Positions 9,629 to 19,473 are shown, numbered from the stretch's first letter. The stretch: 64,000 nt of DNA from Ga0077548 sp035440445 (GCA_035440445.1 DAORMJ010000001.1:157766-221765); one strand, 5' to 3'. Numbers and translations are program-made. The notes: generated from the sequence alone by a model not told the origin.

Positions 9629-10114
9629 TCAGCCGTTCTGGTAGCGGCGGATGCCAGCCGTATCGAGGCGGCGAACCAGCGTCTTTGCCGGGATGTCGCC
9701 GATCAAAACGTCGGGTGCAATTTCCGAAAGCGGCACCAGCACGAAGGCGCGCTCGGCGATGCGCGGGTGCGGAATGGTGAGGCCGTCTTCGTCCACCACG
9801 CGATCGGCATAGAGCAGAATATCGAGATCGAGCGAGCGCGGCCCGTAGCGGACTTCGTGCGCGCGGTCGCGTCCCTCCGCGCGTTCGATTTCGTGCAGCC
9901 GCGCAAGCAGTTCACGCGGAGGCAGATCGGTCGAAACCGCGACGACCTGATTGAGATAGTTGCCCTGCGGCACCGGACCCCATGGGTCGGTGTCATAGAG
10001 CGACGATTGCGCGAGCAGCGAGCCGACGTTTGCCGCGAGCGCGTCTCGCGCCGCCGCAAGATGCGCGATGCGGTCGCCGAGATTGGAGCCGAGACCGATA
10101 TAGACGTCAGCCAT
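9629..10114 (-). CDS. folK: 2-amino-4-hydroxy-6-hydroxymethyldihydropteridine pyrophosphokinase
   Basis: Transfers pyrophosphate from ATP to the pterin alcohol in folate synthesis. Family motifs are GLGSNLGDR at the N-terminus, the YDTDPWGPVPQGNYLNQV loop and RYGPRSLDLDILLY with the metal-binding DxD. I chose the start MADVYIGLGSN, which overlaps the folB end by 8 bp; 161 aa is a normal length. Last gene of a folP-folB-folK operon. Confidence 0.93.
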   Translation of the reverse strand: MADVYIGLGSNLGDRIAHLAAARDALAANVGSLLAQSSLYDTDPWGPVPQGNYLNQVVAVSTDLPPRELLARLHEIERAEGRDRAHEVRYGPRSLDLDILLYADRVVDEDGLTIPHPRIAERAFVLVPLSEIAPDVLIGDIPAKTLVRRLDTAGIRRYQNG

Positions 10115-10475
10115 CGCGTCTGCGTTCGACCGTGGTCGCGACATAGTCGAAGATCGCATCGATCGGAGCCGACGGTTTCTTCACGGTGACGCGAGCGCTT
10201 TTGACGGCCGGGAAGTGCGCAAGAATTCCCGCCGCGACGTGGCCTGCCGCCGCCTCGATCAGATAAAAGCGCTTGTCGCGAAAGAGCGCCTCCGTCACCG
10301 CGACGACCTCGCCATAGTCGACGGTGTCGGCGAGCCGGTCGTGTTTCACCGCTTCCGCGACATTCGCCTCTAACTGGATATCGAGGATGAACCGCTGGCC
10401 GAGCCGCGCTTCCTCTTCGCCGACACCATGGCGCGCGAACAATACGAGCCCGACGATATCGATGATGCCTTTCAT
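10107..10475 (-). CDS. folB: Dihydroneopterin aldolase
   Basis: Cleaves 7,8-dihydroneopterin to 6-hydroxymethyl-dihydropterin and glycolaldehyde. The 122-aa protein has FARHGVGEEEARLGQRF near the N-terminus, DTVDYGEVV in the middle, and LIEAAAGHVAAGIL followed by RVTVKKPSAPI, all typical of FolB. The ATG overlaps the folP stop (ATGA), showing translational coupling, and the end overlaps folK. Confidence 0.93.
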   Translation of the reverse strand: MKGIIDIVGLVLFARHGVGEEEARLGQRFILDIQLEANVAEAVKHDRLADTVDYGEVVAVTEALFRDKRFYLIEAAAGHVAAGILAHFPAVKSARVTVKKPSAPIDAIFDYVATTVERRRDG

Positions 10476-11311
10476 GCCGCTGCTCCCGTCGCATCGACGA
10501 TGCGCAGCGCCTGCAGATGCGTCGCGACATCGTGCACGCGGACGATCGCGGTGCCTGCAAGGGCTGCGAAGACGGTCGTCACCACGCTGCCGCCAATGCG
10601 GTCGGCCGGGTCGCTCGGCGAAACCTTGTTGATGAAGGATTTGCGCGATGCGCCGAGCAGCACCGGAAAGCCGTAGTCGTTGAGCCGCGCGAGATTGCCG
10701 AGGATCGCGAGGTTCTGCTCCAGCGTCTTGCCGAAGCCGATGCCGGGATCGAGCACGATCTGGTCTTCTCTCGTGCCTGCCGTGAGGCACTTCTCCACCG
10801 CACGCGCGAAGAAGGATTTCATGTCCTCGAAAATGTCGAGCGAGCCATCGATCGCTTCGCGATTGTGCATGATGATGGCGCCAGCACCGGTCTCACCGAT
10901 CGCACTTGCCATACCGGCATCGCGTGAGAGGCCCCACACGTCGTTGATGATATGCGCGCCTGCCTCGACCGCCTTGCGCGCAACTTCCGCTTTATAGGTG
11001 TCGATGGAGATCGGCGCGTCGGCAACCGCCGAAAGACGTTGGATCACGGGCAAAACGCGGGCGAGTTCGGTCGCGGCATCGACCGCTTCGTGGCCCGGCC
11101 GGGTGGATTCGCCGCCGATATCGATGATCGCGGCACCTTCCGCCGTCATCCGTTGTGCGGCAGCGACCGCATTCTCGACCGAAGCGTAGGAGCCACCATC
11201 GGAAAAGGAGTCCGGCGTGACATTCAGGATGCCCATGATGATGGGCAGCCGTCCCAACGGGATCAAGCGTCCCCGGGCGCGGAGTGTCCTGACTGGCGGT
11301 TTTGCAAGCAT
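10472..11311 (-). CDS. folP: Dihydropteroate synthase
   Basis: Condenses 6-hydroxymethyl-dihydropterin pyrophosphate with p-aminobenzoate; the sulfonamide target. Signature motifs are IMGILNVTPDSFSDGG and IIDIGGESTRPG, then ISIDTYKAEV and the C-terminal DVATHLQALRIVDA. At 279 aa it is a standard TIM-barrel DHPS. First gene of the folP-folB-folK operon. Confidence 0.95.
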   Translation of the reverse strand: MLAKPPVRTLRARGRLIPLGRLPIIMGILNVTPDSFSDGGSYASVENAVAAAQRMTAEGAAIIDIGGESTRPGHEAVDAATELARVLPVIQRLSAVADAPISIDTYKAEVARKAVEAGAHIINDVWGLSRDAGMASAIGETGAGAIIMHNREAIDGSLDIFEDMKSFFARAVEKCLTAGTREDQIVLDPGIGFGKTLEQNLAILGNLARLNDYGFPVLLGASRKSFINKVSPSDPADRIGGSVVTTVFAALAGTAIVRVHDVATHLQALRIVDATGAAA

Positions 11312-11364
11312 CGCGGAACTAGAACGCTCGTGCGTCTAAAACGCAAGCAGGCGCTTTCGCGCAG

Positions 11365-11817
11365 CTAGTATGTGATCTGCAAGGGCAGGGTCTTGGCCCG
11401 CTCGATCCACTTCTGGATCGCTTTTTCGCCTGGCAGGAGTTGCACTTCTTCCGCGCGGGCTTCCGCCGCGCGCTTTTTGCGCTGCGCATTCTGCTCGGCC
11501 ATCTTCTTGGCGAGGTGCTGCGGGTTCCGGAAACGCAGCGCACGCACGGTCTCGACCCCGGCATCCTTCAGGAGCAGCGTATATTCGCCGCCGAGACCCT
11601 TGATGCGCATCAGGTCGGCCTGATTCACGAGATTGAGGATGTCCTGGGCGGCGATTCCGGTCTTCTGCGCCAGTTCCTTGCGTCCCTTGGCGCTCTTCGC
11701 CGCTTTCAGGAGGCTTGCCGTGGTGCGGATCCGCACCGCGCGCAGCTTCTCGACTGCCGCAGCGTCAATGCCACCGATCTGTTTGACCGGATAGGACGGG
11801 TGCTCCCGCTTGTTCAC
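11365..11817 (-). CDS. DUF4332 domain-containing protein
   Basis: A 150-aa basic protein with paired helix-hairpin-helix-like segments: QIGGIDAAAVEKLRAVRIRT and ADLMRIKGLGGEYTLLLKDA, the hallmark of DUF4332. HhH folds usually contact nucleic acids without sequence specificity, but no function is established for this family. The C-terminal third is a charged helix (AEQNAQRKKRAAEARAEE). It is monocistronic, with its promoter in the 11818-12144 gap. Confidence 0.75.
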   Translation of the reverse strand: MNKREHPSYPVKQIGGIDAAAVEKLRAVRIRTTASLLKAAKSAKGRKELAQKTGIAAQDILNLVNQADLMRIKGLGGEYTLLLKDAGVETVRALRFRNPQHLAKKMAEQNAQRKKRAAEARAEEVQLLPGEKAIQKWIERAKTLPLQITY

Positions 11818-12083
11818 GCCCCAAATCCTTCGCCGCGCGGCTTGTTCAGCCGTCGTCCTGGTTTCTTGTTATCGATACAAGTGATTCTGCAGTGCGGAGA
11901 GGAAGCCGAGGAGAGGCGTCGCGATACCGAGCGTTCTGGCCGCAACTGCAAACATCTCCGTCCCCCTTCTTGCGCCGTGCGTTCAATTTGCACACTTGTC
12001 GTCATGCAAAAGCGGCAAGCTGTCAAAATCTTTTTTTCGACCGCGACGGTTGACTGTTGCTTGTGTTTGCGACTCTCGACGGG

Positions 12084-12112
12084 TTGGACCTTCGGTCTGG
12101 CCGGACTATAAC
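12084..12112 (+). promoter_or_regulatory. Sigma70-type promoter for the DUF853 ATPase gene
   Basis: TTGGAC (12084-12089), a 17-bp spacer and TATAAC (12107-12112) form a good promoter about 32 bp before the ATG at 12145. It lies in the 327-bp divergent gap 11818-12144, where I see no gene; the rest holds a T-rich stretch near 12030 and presumably the leftward promoter of the DUF4332 gene. Confidence 0.6.
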
Positions 12113-12144
12113 TTTTCGAAACGCCCGGGATGCAGGAGCGAGGA

Positions 12145-13698
12145 ATGGCGAACGCGGATACCGACGACAAGCTCTTCATTGGCCTGGCCGCCAAGCCCCA
12201 GTTTCTGAGCCTGAACCTCGCCAACCGTCATGGGCTCGTGACCGGCGCCACCGGCACCGGCAAAACCGTGACCTTGCAGACGATGGCCGAGGGGTTCTCG
12301 CGCGCTGGCGTTCCGGTTTTCGCAGCCGACATCAAGGGCGACCTTTCCGGCGTGTCGCAGGTCGGCGAGGGTAAGGACTGGATCGTCAAGCGCTGCAAAG
12401 AAATCGATATGAAGTACCAGCCCGACGAGTTTCCCGTCGTGTTCTGGGACTTGTTCGGCGAGCAGGGCCATCCGATCCGCACCACCGTCAGCGAAATGGG
12501 GCCGTTGCTGCTCGCTCGGATGATGAACCTGAACGACACGCAGGAAGGCGTCCTCAACATCGCCTTCCGGGTCGCGGACGAGAACGGATTGCTGCTGCTC
12601 GACCTCAAGGATCTGCGCGCGATCCTGGCCTACGTCGCCGAGAATTCGGCGGCGCTCATGAAAACCTACGGCAATGTTTCCTCGACCACGGTCGGCGCCA
12701 TCCAGCGCCAGCTCCTCGTGCTCGAAAACCAGAACGGCGAGAAATTCTTCGGCGAGCCGGCGCTCGACATCAAGGACCTGATGCGGGTCAAGGACGGCAA
12801 GGGCGTCATCAGCCTGCTTGCCGCCGACAAGCTCATGGCCAATCCGCGGCTCTACGCGATCTTTCTGCTTTGGCTCCTGTCGGAACTGTTCGAGGTGCTG
12901 CCGGAAGTCGGCGACGTCGATAAGCCGAAGCTCGTGTTCTTTTTCGACGAAGCGCATCTTCTGTTCGACGAGGCGCCGAAGGTCCTTCTCGACAAGATCG
13001 AGCAGGTCGTCCGCCTGATCCGCTCGAAGGGTGTCGGCGTCTATTTCGTGACCCAGAACCCGGCCGACGTGCCCGAAACCGTGCTCGCCCAGCTTGGCAA
13101 TCGCGTGCAGCATGCGCTGCGCGCCTATACGCCGAAAGAGCAGAAAGCGGTGAAGGTTGCGGCGCAGAGTTTCCGTCCCAACCCCAAGCTCGACGTCGAG
13201 CGCACGATCACCGAAATGGGCAAGGGCGAAGCGCTGACTTCGTTTCTCGAAGGCAATGGTGTGCCGGCGATGGTCGATCGCACGTTCGTCCGGCCGCCGG
13301 CCGCGAACGTCGGGCCGGTCACGGAAGCCCAGCGCAAGGCGATCATCGATCGCAGTCCCGTCAAGGGTCTCTACGACACGCCAATCGACCGCGAGTCGGC
13401 CTACGAGAAGTTGCAGAACAAAGCCGAAGAGATGACTTCGGCGGACGCTCCCGGCGGCACCGGCGGCGTCTTGGGTGGCATCGGCGATCTGATCGGCGGC
13501 ATCTTCGGCACCAACCGCAAACGCGGCGAAAAGCTTACTACCGGACAGAAGGTCGCCCGCGATGTCACGCGCACGGTGACGAACCGCGTGGCCGGCCAGG
13601 TTGCCGCCGATCTCGGCAAAAAGGTCGCGGGCTCCGTGGGCGGATCGATCGGCAGGGCGATCATCCGTGGTACGCTCGGAAGCATCCTGCGCCGCTAG
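12145..13698 (+). CDS. HerA-helicase-like ATPase, DUF853 family
   Basis: A 517-aa P-loop ATPase. Walker A GATGTGKT is at residues 34-41 and Walker B LVFFFDEAH in the middle, with the HerA/FtsK-type core between them. The C-terminus is Gly-rich (GGTGGVLGGIGDLIGGIFG), as in DUF853 proteins. HerA-type ATPases translocate DNA in repair; the role of DUF853 members is not settled. The ATG was chosen because GGAG lies 8 bp upstream; a 5-codon longer start exists. Confidence 0.85.
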   Translation: MANADTDDKLFIGLAAKPQFLSLNLANRHGLVTGATGTGKTVTLQTMAEGFSRAGVPVFAADIKGDLSGVSQVGEGKDWIVKRCKEIDMKYQPDEFPVVFWDLFGEQGHPIRTTVSEMGPLLLARMMNLNDTQEGVLNIAFRVADENGLLLLDLKDLRAILAYVAENSAALMKTYGNVSSTTVGAIQRQLLVLENQNGEKFFGEPALDIKDLMRVKDGKGVISLLAADKLMANPRLYAIFLLWLLSELFEVLPEVGDVDKPKLVFFFDEAHLLFDEAPKVLLDKIEQVVRLIRSKGVGVYFVTQNPADVPETVLAQLGNRVQHALRAYTPKEQKAVKVAAQSFRPNPKLDVERTITEMGKGEALTSFLEGNGVPAMVDRTFVRPPAANVGPVTEAQRKAIIDRSPVKGLYDTPIDRESAYEKLQNKAEEMTSADAPGGTGGVLGGIGDLIGGIFGTNRKRGEKLTTGQKVARDVTRTVTNRVAGQVAADLGKKVAGSVGGSIGRAIIRGTLGSILRR

Positions 13699-13828
13699 TT
13701 AACCCAACAGCGCATTCAGGCAAATTCGCTTCGCCTTCATGTTGCGTATTTGCGCTCGGACGCTACGATCCTCTCCCGGGGGCGTTGCGCCGCGCAGATG
13801 CGGCAAAGGCGACGCGGATTGGTGAGAC

Positions 13829-14317
13829 ATGCGATCGCTTATCGCGGCCCGGATCGTGCTGCTGGATTCTGATCAGGCACGCCGGGACGCATTGACAGCC
13901 GCGCTTGCGGAATTCGCGGCTTTCGAAGTCGAGAGCATCGCAACCGTGGCTGAGGTGCCGAGCGTCGCTTGGACCGCGCCGGATGTCTTTATCGTCGAGG
14001 GGCCGAGTCGGGCCGCGAACGAAGAAGCAGGCTCGATTTCGTCCAATCCGTTTCTTGCAAGCGGCATCCCGACCATTCTGCTCCTGCCTGCGGCCACCAA
14101 CGAGCAGCGGCGGCGGGCGATCAAAGCGGGATATTCCGTCGTGCTCGGTGCGCCGGTGCCGCCGCGTCTGCTCTATCGCCGGATCGCGCATCTCATGCAG
14201 GTGACACGGCGGGCGAAGCGGAGAATGGCGCAGGCAGTCACTGAAAGTACGAAGCCCCGCGTGATCGAGATCGCGCCGGCTGAACCCGCTCCCCGCGCAA
14301 AGGTGCCTGCGCACTAA
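13829..14317 (+). CDS. Degenerate receiver-like protein
   Basis: A 162-aa protein whose first 120 residues follow the response-regulator pattern: RIVLLDSDQARRDALTAAL at the start, a hydrophobic strand DVFIVEGPS, IPTILLLPA and a late lysine-free loop. The position that normally holds the phospho-acceptor Asp reads Glu in FIVEG, so it is probably not phosphorylated by the usual route. The C-terminus is a basic helix and a Pro/Ala tail with no output domain. Similar to ANTAR/NasT-type receivers in general shape, but no RNA-binding ANTAR is visible. Confidence 0.55.
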   Translation: MRSLIAARIVLLDSDQARRDALTAALAEFAAFEVESIATVAEVPSVAWTAPDVFIVEGPSRAANEEAGSISSNPFLASGIPTILLLPAATNEQRRRAIKAGYSVVLGAPVPPRLLYRRIAHLMQVTRRAKRRMAQAVTESTKPRVIEIAPAEPAPRAKVPAH

Positions 14318-14373
14318 ATCGGTTTTCTCGCAGCGCACGCGTTGCTAGCGTCTCCTTCGAGCAGGAGATTCCA

Positions 14374-15753
14374 ATGTCGCTTGAGCGTGTGCTTTCCACT
14401 ATCGACGAGAACCTCGATCGCAGCCTCGAGCGGCTGTTCGCATTGATGCGCATCGAAAGCGTTTCGACCGATCCGGCTTATGCCAAAAACTGCCGTGCCG
14501 CGGCCGAATGGCTCGCCCAGGAGCTCGCGAAAATCGGCCTCGATGCCTCGGTGCGCGACACCAAGGGCCATCCGATGGTGGTCGGCCATAGCAAGACGCC
14601 GCAAGCCGGACCGCACGTGCTCTTTTACGGTCATTACGACGTGCAGCCCGCCGATCCGGTGGCGCTCTGGGACACGCCTGCCTTCGATCCGCAGATCAAG
14701 ACGGTCGCCGGGCGCGAGGCGATTATTGGCCGCGGCTCCGCCGACGATAAGGGTCAGTTGATGACCTTTCTCGAAGCGCTCCGCGCCTTCGTCGAAGCGG
14801 AAGGCAAGCCGCCCGTGCGCGTCAGCGTTCTGCTGGAGGGCGAGGAGGAAACCGGCAGTCCGTCGCTCGCACCGTTTCTGGAGGCGAACAAGAACGAACT
14901 CAAAGCGGACGTCGCGCTCGTCTGCGATACTGACATGTGGAACGACGACACGCCCGCGATCACCACCATGCTGCGCGGCTTGATGCTGGAAGAAGTGATC
15001 GTGAAAGGGCCGAGCCGCGACCTGCATTCGGGCTTGTTCGGCGGTGCTGCAATCAATCCGATCCGCGTGCTCGGCCGCATCATTGCCTCGCTCCATGATG
15101 CGGATGGACGAATTCTCGTGCCCGGCTTCTACGAAGGCGCGGACGAACTGGATCCCGAGATCAAGGCGCAGTGGCAGTCGCTCGACTTCAGCGAAAGCAA
15201 GTTTCTCGGCGAACTGGGCTTGAGCAAAGCGGCGGGCGAAACCGGACGCCATGTGCTGGAGCAGATCTGGTCCCGCCCCACCTGCGATGTGAACGGCATC
15301 ATCGGCGGCTATACCGGGACCGGCTCGAAGACGGTGATCCCGGCGCAGGCTTCGGCAAAGTTCTCGTTTCGCCTCGTCGGCAAACAGAACCCGGAAGCGA
15401 TCCGCGATGCCTTCCGTGCTTTCGTCCGCGCGCAGCTCCCGCCGGATTGCGATGCCGAATTTCTCTCGCATGGAGCAAGTCCCGCGCTGCAGCTGCCGCT
15501 CGACTCGCCTTATCTGAAGAAAGCGCGCGAGGCGCTTGCGGCGGAGTGGGGCAGGCCCGCAGTGCTGAAAGGTTCGGGCGGCTCAATCCCGATCGTCGGA
15601 AATTTCAGGCGCGATCTCGGTATGGATTCGCTTCTGATCGGCTTCGGCGTCGACGACGATCGTATTCATTCGCCCAACGAGAAATACAACCTCTCCTCTT
15701 TCCACAAAGGCGCGCGAAGCTGGGCGCGGATTTTGGACGCACTGCGTTCCTAG
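14374..15753 (+). CDS. M20-family metallopeptidase (dipeptidase)
   Basis: A 459-aa zinc dipeptidase of the M20 family. Zinc and catalytic residues are visible: His87 and Asp89 in FYGHYDVQP, Asp124/125 in GRGSADDKG and Glu157/158 in LLEGEEETGS. The dimerisation domain contains RDLHSGLFGGAAINP and the C-terminus carries GGSIPIV. Such enzymes hydrolyse dipeptides in the cytosol; the exact substrate is unknown. An ORF-wide match in length and motif order makes the family call firm. Confidence 0.9.
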   Translation: MSLERVLSTIDENLDRSLERLFALMRIESVSTDPAYAKNCRAAAEWLAQELAKIGLDASVRDTKGHPMVVGHSKTPQAGPHVLFYGHYDVQPADPVALWDTPAFDPQIKTVAGREAIIGRGSADDKGQLMTFLEALRAFVEAEGKPPVRVSVLLEGEEETGSPSLAPFLEANKNELKADVALVCDTDMWNDDTPAITTMLRGLMLEEVIVKGPSRDLHSGLFGGAAINPIRVLGRIIASLHDADGRILVPGFYEGADELDPEIKAQWQSLDFSESKFLGELGLSKAAGETGRHVLEQIWSRPTCDVNGIIGGYTGTGSKTVIPAQASAKFSFRLVGKQNPEAIRDAFRAFVRAQLPPDCDAEFLSHGASPALQLPLDSPYLKKAREALAAEWGRPAVLKGSGGSIPIVGNFRRDLGMDSLLIGFGVDDDRIHSPNEKYNLSSFHKGARSWARILDALRS

Positions 15754-15774
15754 ACGGGGGCTCGGCGCCCCGGC

Positions 15775-17447
15775 CTATCGCCAGAAAGTATGGATCTCGG
15801 AATTGGCCTGCGGCACCGGCTTTTCCGCCGGTGCGGGAATGTAGGTCGTATCGAAGCTGAGGCGGCGGATGTCGTACACCCGCGCGAACACCACGCCGTC
15901 GCGGCGCACCTCGTTCATGATCGGCGCGAAGAGTTCGGCGCAGTAGAAGGTGCCGAGCGACACCGCGAAATCGGCATCCTTCGCGTCGTTGGTCGCGACG
16001 AAGTCGTCGCCGAGTTCGAGGCCGACGACTGCCGCCGGACCGCATACGGCAACTTTCCACTTCCGGTTCGCGGGCTTCACGAGCTGGTGCTCCTTGATCT
16101 TCTCAAGCAGCGTCTCGGAGGCTTCCTTGAAACCGAGTGCCCAGTAATCCAGCATGTAGCGGTCCGACGCGCCGCGCACGCCACCGGCCATCTGGTTGAA
16201 CAGCGCATACTGGTAAGGGTGAATGCGCACCATATCGACGACGGTAACGCCTGCCGCAAGCGAGAGCGCCGCGGCACCGGCAACGGCCGCCGAACGGCGA
16301 TAGCTGCTGAGCTTCTCAAGAAGATAGGCGACCGCAACGCCTGCTAGCACGACCATCGGCGGCACCACGAAGAGGAAGTGGCGCACGCCGTTGTAAAGCA
16401 CGGGCCGCGTCAGCACGACGAGCAACACCGGAATAACCGCGGCGGCAACGAGTAGCGCAAGAGAAGCACGCTTCGCGGGCGTCCCGTTTCCGCGCACGAT
16501 CATGACGATCGATCCCGCCATGGCCGCGATTGCGAGTGCGCCGACGATCTCCGGAATTTTCAACACGCAGAGCTTGGGCAGATAGCTGCGCGGCATCTCG
16601 GGGATCATGACGGTCATGCCATCATAAAGTTCGCGCCACGGCTTCTCCCAGAAGTTGGAGAAATAGGCGATCGCCTTGAACGGATTGAGCGGCGATTGGA
16701 CCGCGTAGGGCCAGACGATGGCCATCACGACATAAGCGAGCGGCAAGGCGAGCGCGAGGCGTCCCACCAGTGTCGCAGCGCGCAGGAACGCCGCGCGGAA
16801 GCCGAGCGTCTTGATTTCGGCAAGCATATAAACGAGCAGCGCGGTGCCTGCGAACAACACGGCGATGCCGCCGATAACGCGCGTGCCGATCAGCAAGCCG
16901 AGGGCAACGCCGAACAGCACGATGGTCGCGGGTGAGGCGCGCGGATATTCCTCGAATGCGCGCACCAGCGTGTAGAGCAGGAACGCCATCGCGATCGCGA
17001 AAGGAATGTCCTTCGCGTTGATGAACATGTGCCCGTAATAGAGCGGCGTAATCGCAAGCAGCACGACTGNNNNNNNNNNNNNNNNNNNNNNNNNNNNNNN
17101 NNNNNCCACACCACGACAAGCCCGAGGACGCCGACGATCGCGCCCATCAGTCGGCGCGACTCGAAGAGGTCGGTGGTCGTGAAGCGGTCGAGGATGGAAG
17201 CGGCAAGATCGAAGCCGCCGCCATAGTAGAACAGGTTCGAGAACGTGAACGCGCGCGTGTCGGTGAAGCCCGACGCATAATAGGCGTAGAGCAGTTCGCC
17301 GTAGTGCGAATGGGCGTAGTCGTCCCAGCTCAGGCCGTAATCGCGAAAGGTGAACGCCGCGATGATGCTCACGGCGGCGAGGGTGGCGAGCGCAAACAAG
17401 TCGGCCGGCGCGGCCTGCACCCGCTGGTTCATGATGGCGAAACGCAT
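15775..17447 (-). CDS. GT39-like integral membrane glycosyltransferase (interrupted by assembly gap)
   Basis: The N-terminal part (17447 down to 17106) has a first membrane helix and then LSWDDYAHSHYGELLYAYY, the acidic loop motif of GT-C transferases. The part after the gap (17069 to 15775) has many transmembrane helices and a soluble C-terminal domain. Together they look like an ArnT/PMT-type transferase that uses a polyprenyl-linked sugar. The two halves are in different frames across the 36 Ns, so the N count is wrong or an indel is present. The start may instead be ATG at 17432. Confidence 0.7.
17070..17105. other. Assembly gap (36 N) inside the GT39-like gene
   Basis: Thirty-six undetermined bases. 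Reading frames on either side are not in register over 36 nt, so the true distance is not 36 modulo 3. Confidence 0.95.
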
Positions 17448-17570
17448 GTCTTTGGAGTTGGTCGCTCGGTTCGCGCCGGGGCGGAACCCTTGTTCGGAAC
17501 GGACGGCCGGCTACGCGTCCGTCGCCTAGATAGTAGGCGATTACGGCAGGATTGGTGCAAATCGCCGTGG

Positions 17571-17612
17571 CAAAAACAAGAGGCTTGCCGTGCGGTGCAG
17601 CACGGCAAGCCT
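17571..17612 (-). terminator. Rho-independent terminator downstream of sodB
   Basis: Perfect 13-bp arms (17581-17593 and 17600-17612) with a 6-nt loop. On the minus strand the hairpin is followed by CTTGTTTTTG, giving a U-run, and it sits about 75 bp beyond the sodB stop codon. Confidence 0.75.
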
Positions 17613-17688
17613 TAGCAATCGCAAATGAATTTACGATGAAGCAGGTTGCCTTACGTACCTTTCGGTACTGCAACCCTTGATTGTGTCG

Positions 17689-18294
17689 TCAGGCGCCTTT
17701 GGAAGCCTCGGCATACATCTCGGCGACGTATTCCCAGTTCACCAGGTTTTCGACGAAAGCCTTGAGATAGTCGGGGCGGCGATTGCGATAGTCGATGTAG
17801 TAGGAGTGCTCCCACACGTCGCAGCCGAGGATCGGCTTTCCGCCGTGCACGAGCGGGCTTTCGCCGTTCGGGGTCTTGGTCACGACAATCTTGCCGTCCT
17901 TCACCGCGAGCCAGGCCCAGCCCGAACCGAACTGGCCGGTGCCGGCGGCGATGAATTCTTCCTTCATTTTATCGACGGAACCGAGGTCCGCGACGATCTT
18001 CTTTTCGAGTTCGCCGGGGATCTTGCCGCCGCCGTTTGGCTTCATCCACTTCCAGAAATGGAGGTGATTGTAGTGCTGGCCGGCGTTGTTGAAGATCGCC
18101 GGGTTCTTGCCGAACGACGCCTTTACGATCTCTTCCAGGCTCTTGCCCTCAAGATCGGTGCCTTTGAGCGCATTGTTGCCGTTATTGACGTAAGCGAGGT
18201 GATGCTTGTCGTGGTGGTATTCGAGCGTTTCCTTCGACATGTAGGGCGCAAGTGCGTCATGTGCGTAGGGAAGGTCTGGAAGTTTGAAGGTCAT
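17689..18294 (-). CDS. sodB: Superoxide dismutase, Fe/Mn family
   Basis: Dismutates superoxide to peroxide and oxygen in the cytoplasm. At 201 aa it has the four metal ligands His27 (LEYHHDKHH), His77 (HYNHLHFW), Asp159 and His163 (DVWEHSYY). The FNNAGQHYNH and Gly-Gly-Gly region is typical of alphaproteobacterial SodB; iron versus manganese cannot be settled by eye. RBS AAAGGAG precedes the ATG. It is monocistronic, with a hairpin terminator downstream. Confidence 0.93.
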   Translation of the reverse strand: MTFKLPDLPYAHDALAPYMSKETLEYHHDKHHLAYVNNGNNALKGTDLEGKSLEEIVKASFGKNPAIFNNAGQHYNHLHFWKWMKPNGGGKIPGELEKKIVADLGSVDKMKEEFIAAGTGQFGSGWAWLAVKDGKIVVTKTPNGESPLVHGGKPILGCDVWEHSYYIDYRNRRPDYLKAFVENLVNWEYVAEMYAEASKGA

Positions 18295-18488
18295 CCGATT
18301 TCTCCTTTGTTCTCGCGGACTAGATAGCCGGGGAGCGGCAGAACCGACAACCTTTGGAAGTTCCGTAGCGCCCCTGGCCCCGGTTTTCGCCGAAAAGCCG
18401 TGTTTGGGTAGGATGAATTAACCCCTTGCGGCTAAAGCTGGTTTCCTTGTGTCTCGCAAGTTATTTCCGCTAGAGGAGCGTTCTTCCC

Positions 18489-19473
18489 ATGCCGACAACC
18501 CTGACCTTGGGCGGTATCGTACTGGCGGTGCTGGGTCTGCTGATTGCCTTTGCGGGCTTGCCTGACCGCTCCGCCGGTCTCGGCCTTGGCAGCGACCTGT
18601 TGCAAGCGGGANNNNNNNNNNNNNNNNNNNNNNNNNNNNNNNNNNNNNNNNNNNNNNNNNNNNNNNNNNNNNNNNNNNNNNNNNNNNNNNNNNNNNNNNN
18701 NNNNNNNNNNNNNNNNNNNNNNNNNNNNNNNNNNNNTGAACGACGGCCTTGTGACGGAAACGCCGCTCCCGCTGCCGCGCGCTGCCGCGCCGAGGACGCC
18801 CGCACCGGCACCCGCGCCGGTTGTAATGGAAGAACCCGAACCGGAAGCTGCTCCGGCGCGCACGCCGCGTCCTGCTCGGCCTGCCCTGCGCGAGTCGCAA
18901 GCCCCGCAACCGGAGCCAACGCCCGCGCCGCGCGCCGTTCGTCCCACTGCCGAGCCACAGCGTAGCCCTGCGAAAGCGCCGCTCCTGCCGGAGGTGCGTC
19001 GTCCGGAGCCCGTGCGCGAGCATGAGGAACAGGAAGAGGACAATGCGGACGACTTCCAGCCGCAACGCAGCGAGCCGCGCTGGATGCGTGCGCAGGCGGA
19101 AGCGAATGATCGCAATCCGCAAGCGCCCGTAATTCCGCTTTCGACCCGTCCGCTACGAGCGTCGCCTTCCGCCGCGCCGGCCCCGCGCCGCGAAGTGGCT
19201 GCGGCACCCGTACCGAGCGTTGATGTGCGCCGCCGGCCGGCACCGGAAGCGCCGCCGGTTCAGCCCGAGCAGCCGGAGCCCGCGGAAGTTTCGGTGGTCC
19301 GCTCGGGCATCATCGCCGGCATGGCCTATACGCTCTACTCGGATGGATCGATCGAAGCGGAGCTTCCCGCCGGTCTCGTTCGCTTCGCTTCGCTCGGCGA
19401 GCTACAGGATCACGTGAAGCGCGCGGGCGCCGACGAGGACAACGGCTATAATCCGAATTCGTCGCAGCGCTAG
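18489..19473 (+). CDS. Proline-rich membrane-anchored protein of unknown function (contains assembly gap)
   Basis: Starts with a hydrophobic helix (TLGGIVLAVLGLLIAFAGLP) after a strong RBS (GAGGAG). The gap 18612-18736 interrupts it. The rest is a long Pro/Ala/Glu/Arg-rich disordered region, then a conserved C-terminal block GIIAGMAYTLYSDGSIEAEL and RFASLGELQDHV. This C-terminal block recurs in hypothetical proteins of Bradyrhizobiaceae. The two sides of the gap are out of register over 125 Ns. The stop overlaps the convergent gene's stop in CTAG. Confidence 0.65.
18612..18736. other. Assembly gap (125 N)
   Basis: Undetermined bases inside the proline-rich membrane protein gene; flanking frames do not match the N count. 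Confidence 0.95.

Noticed and set aside
11818..12144. Minus-strand frame (to 12224) considered as a gene
   Set aside because: It overlaps the DUF853 start and its promoter, with no motif or RBS.
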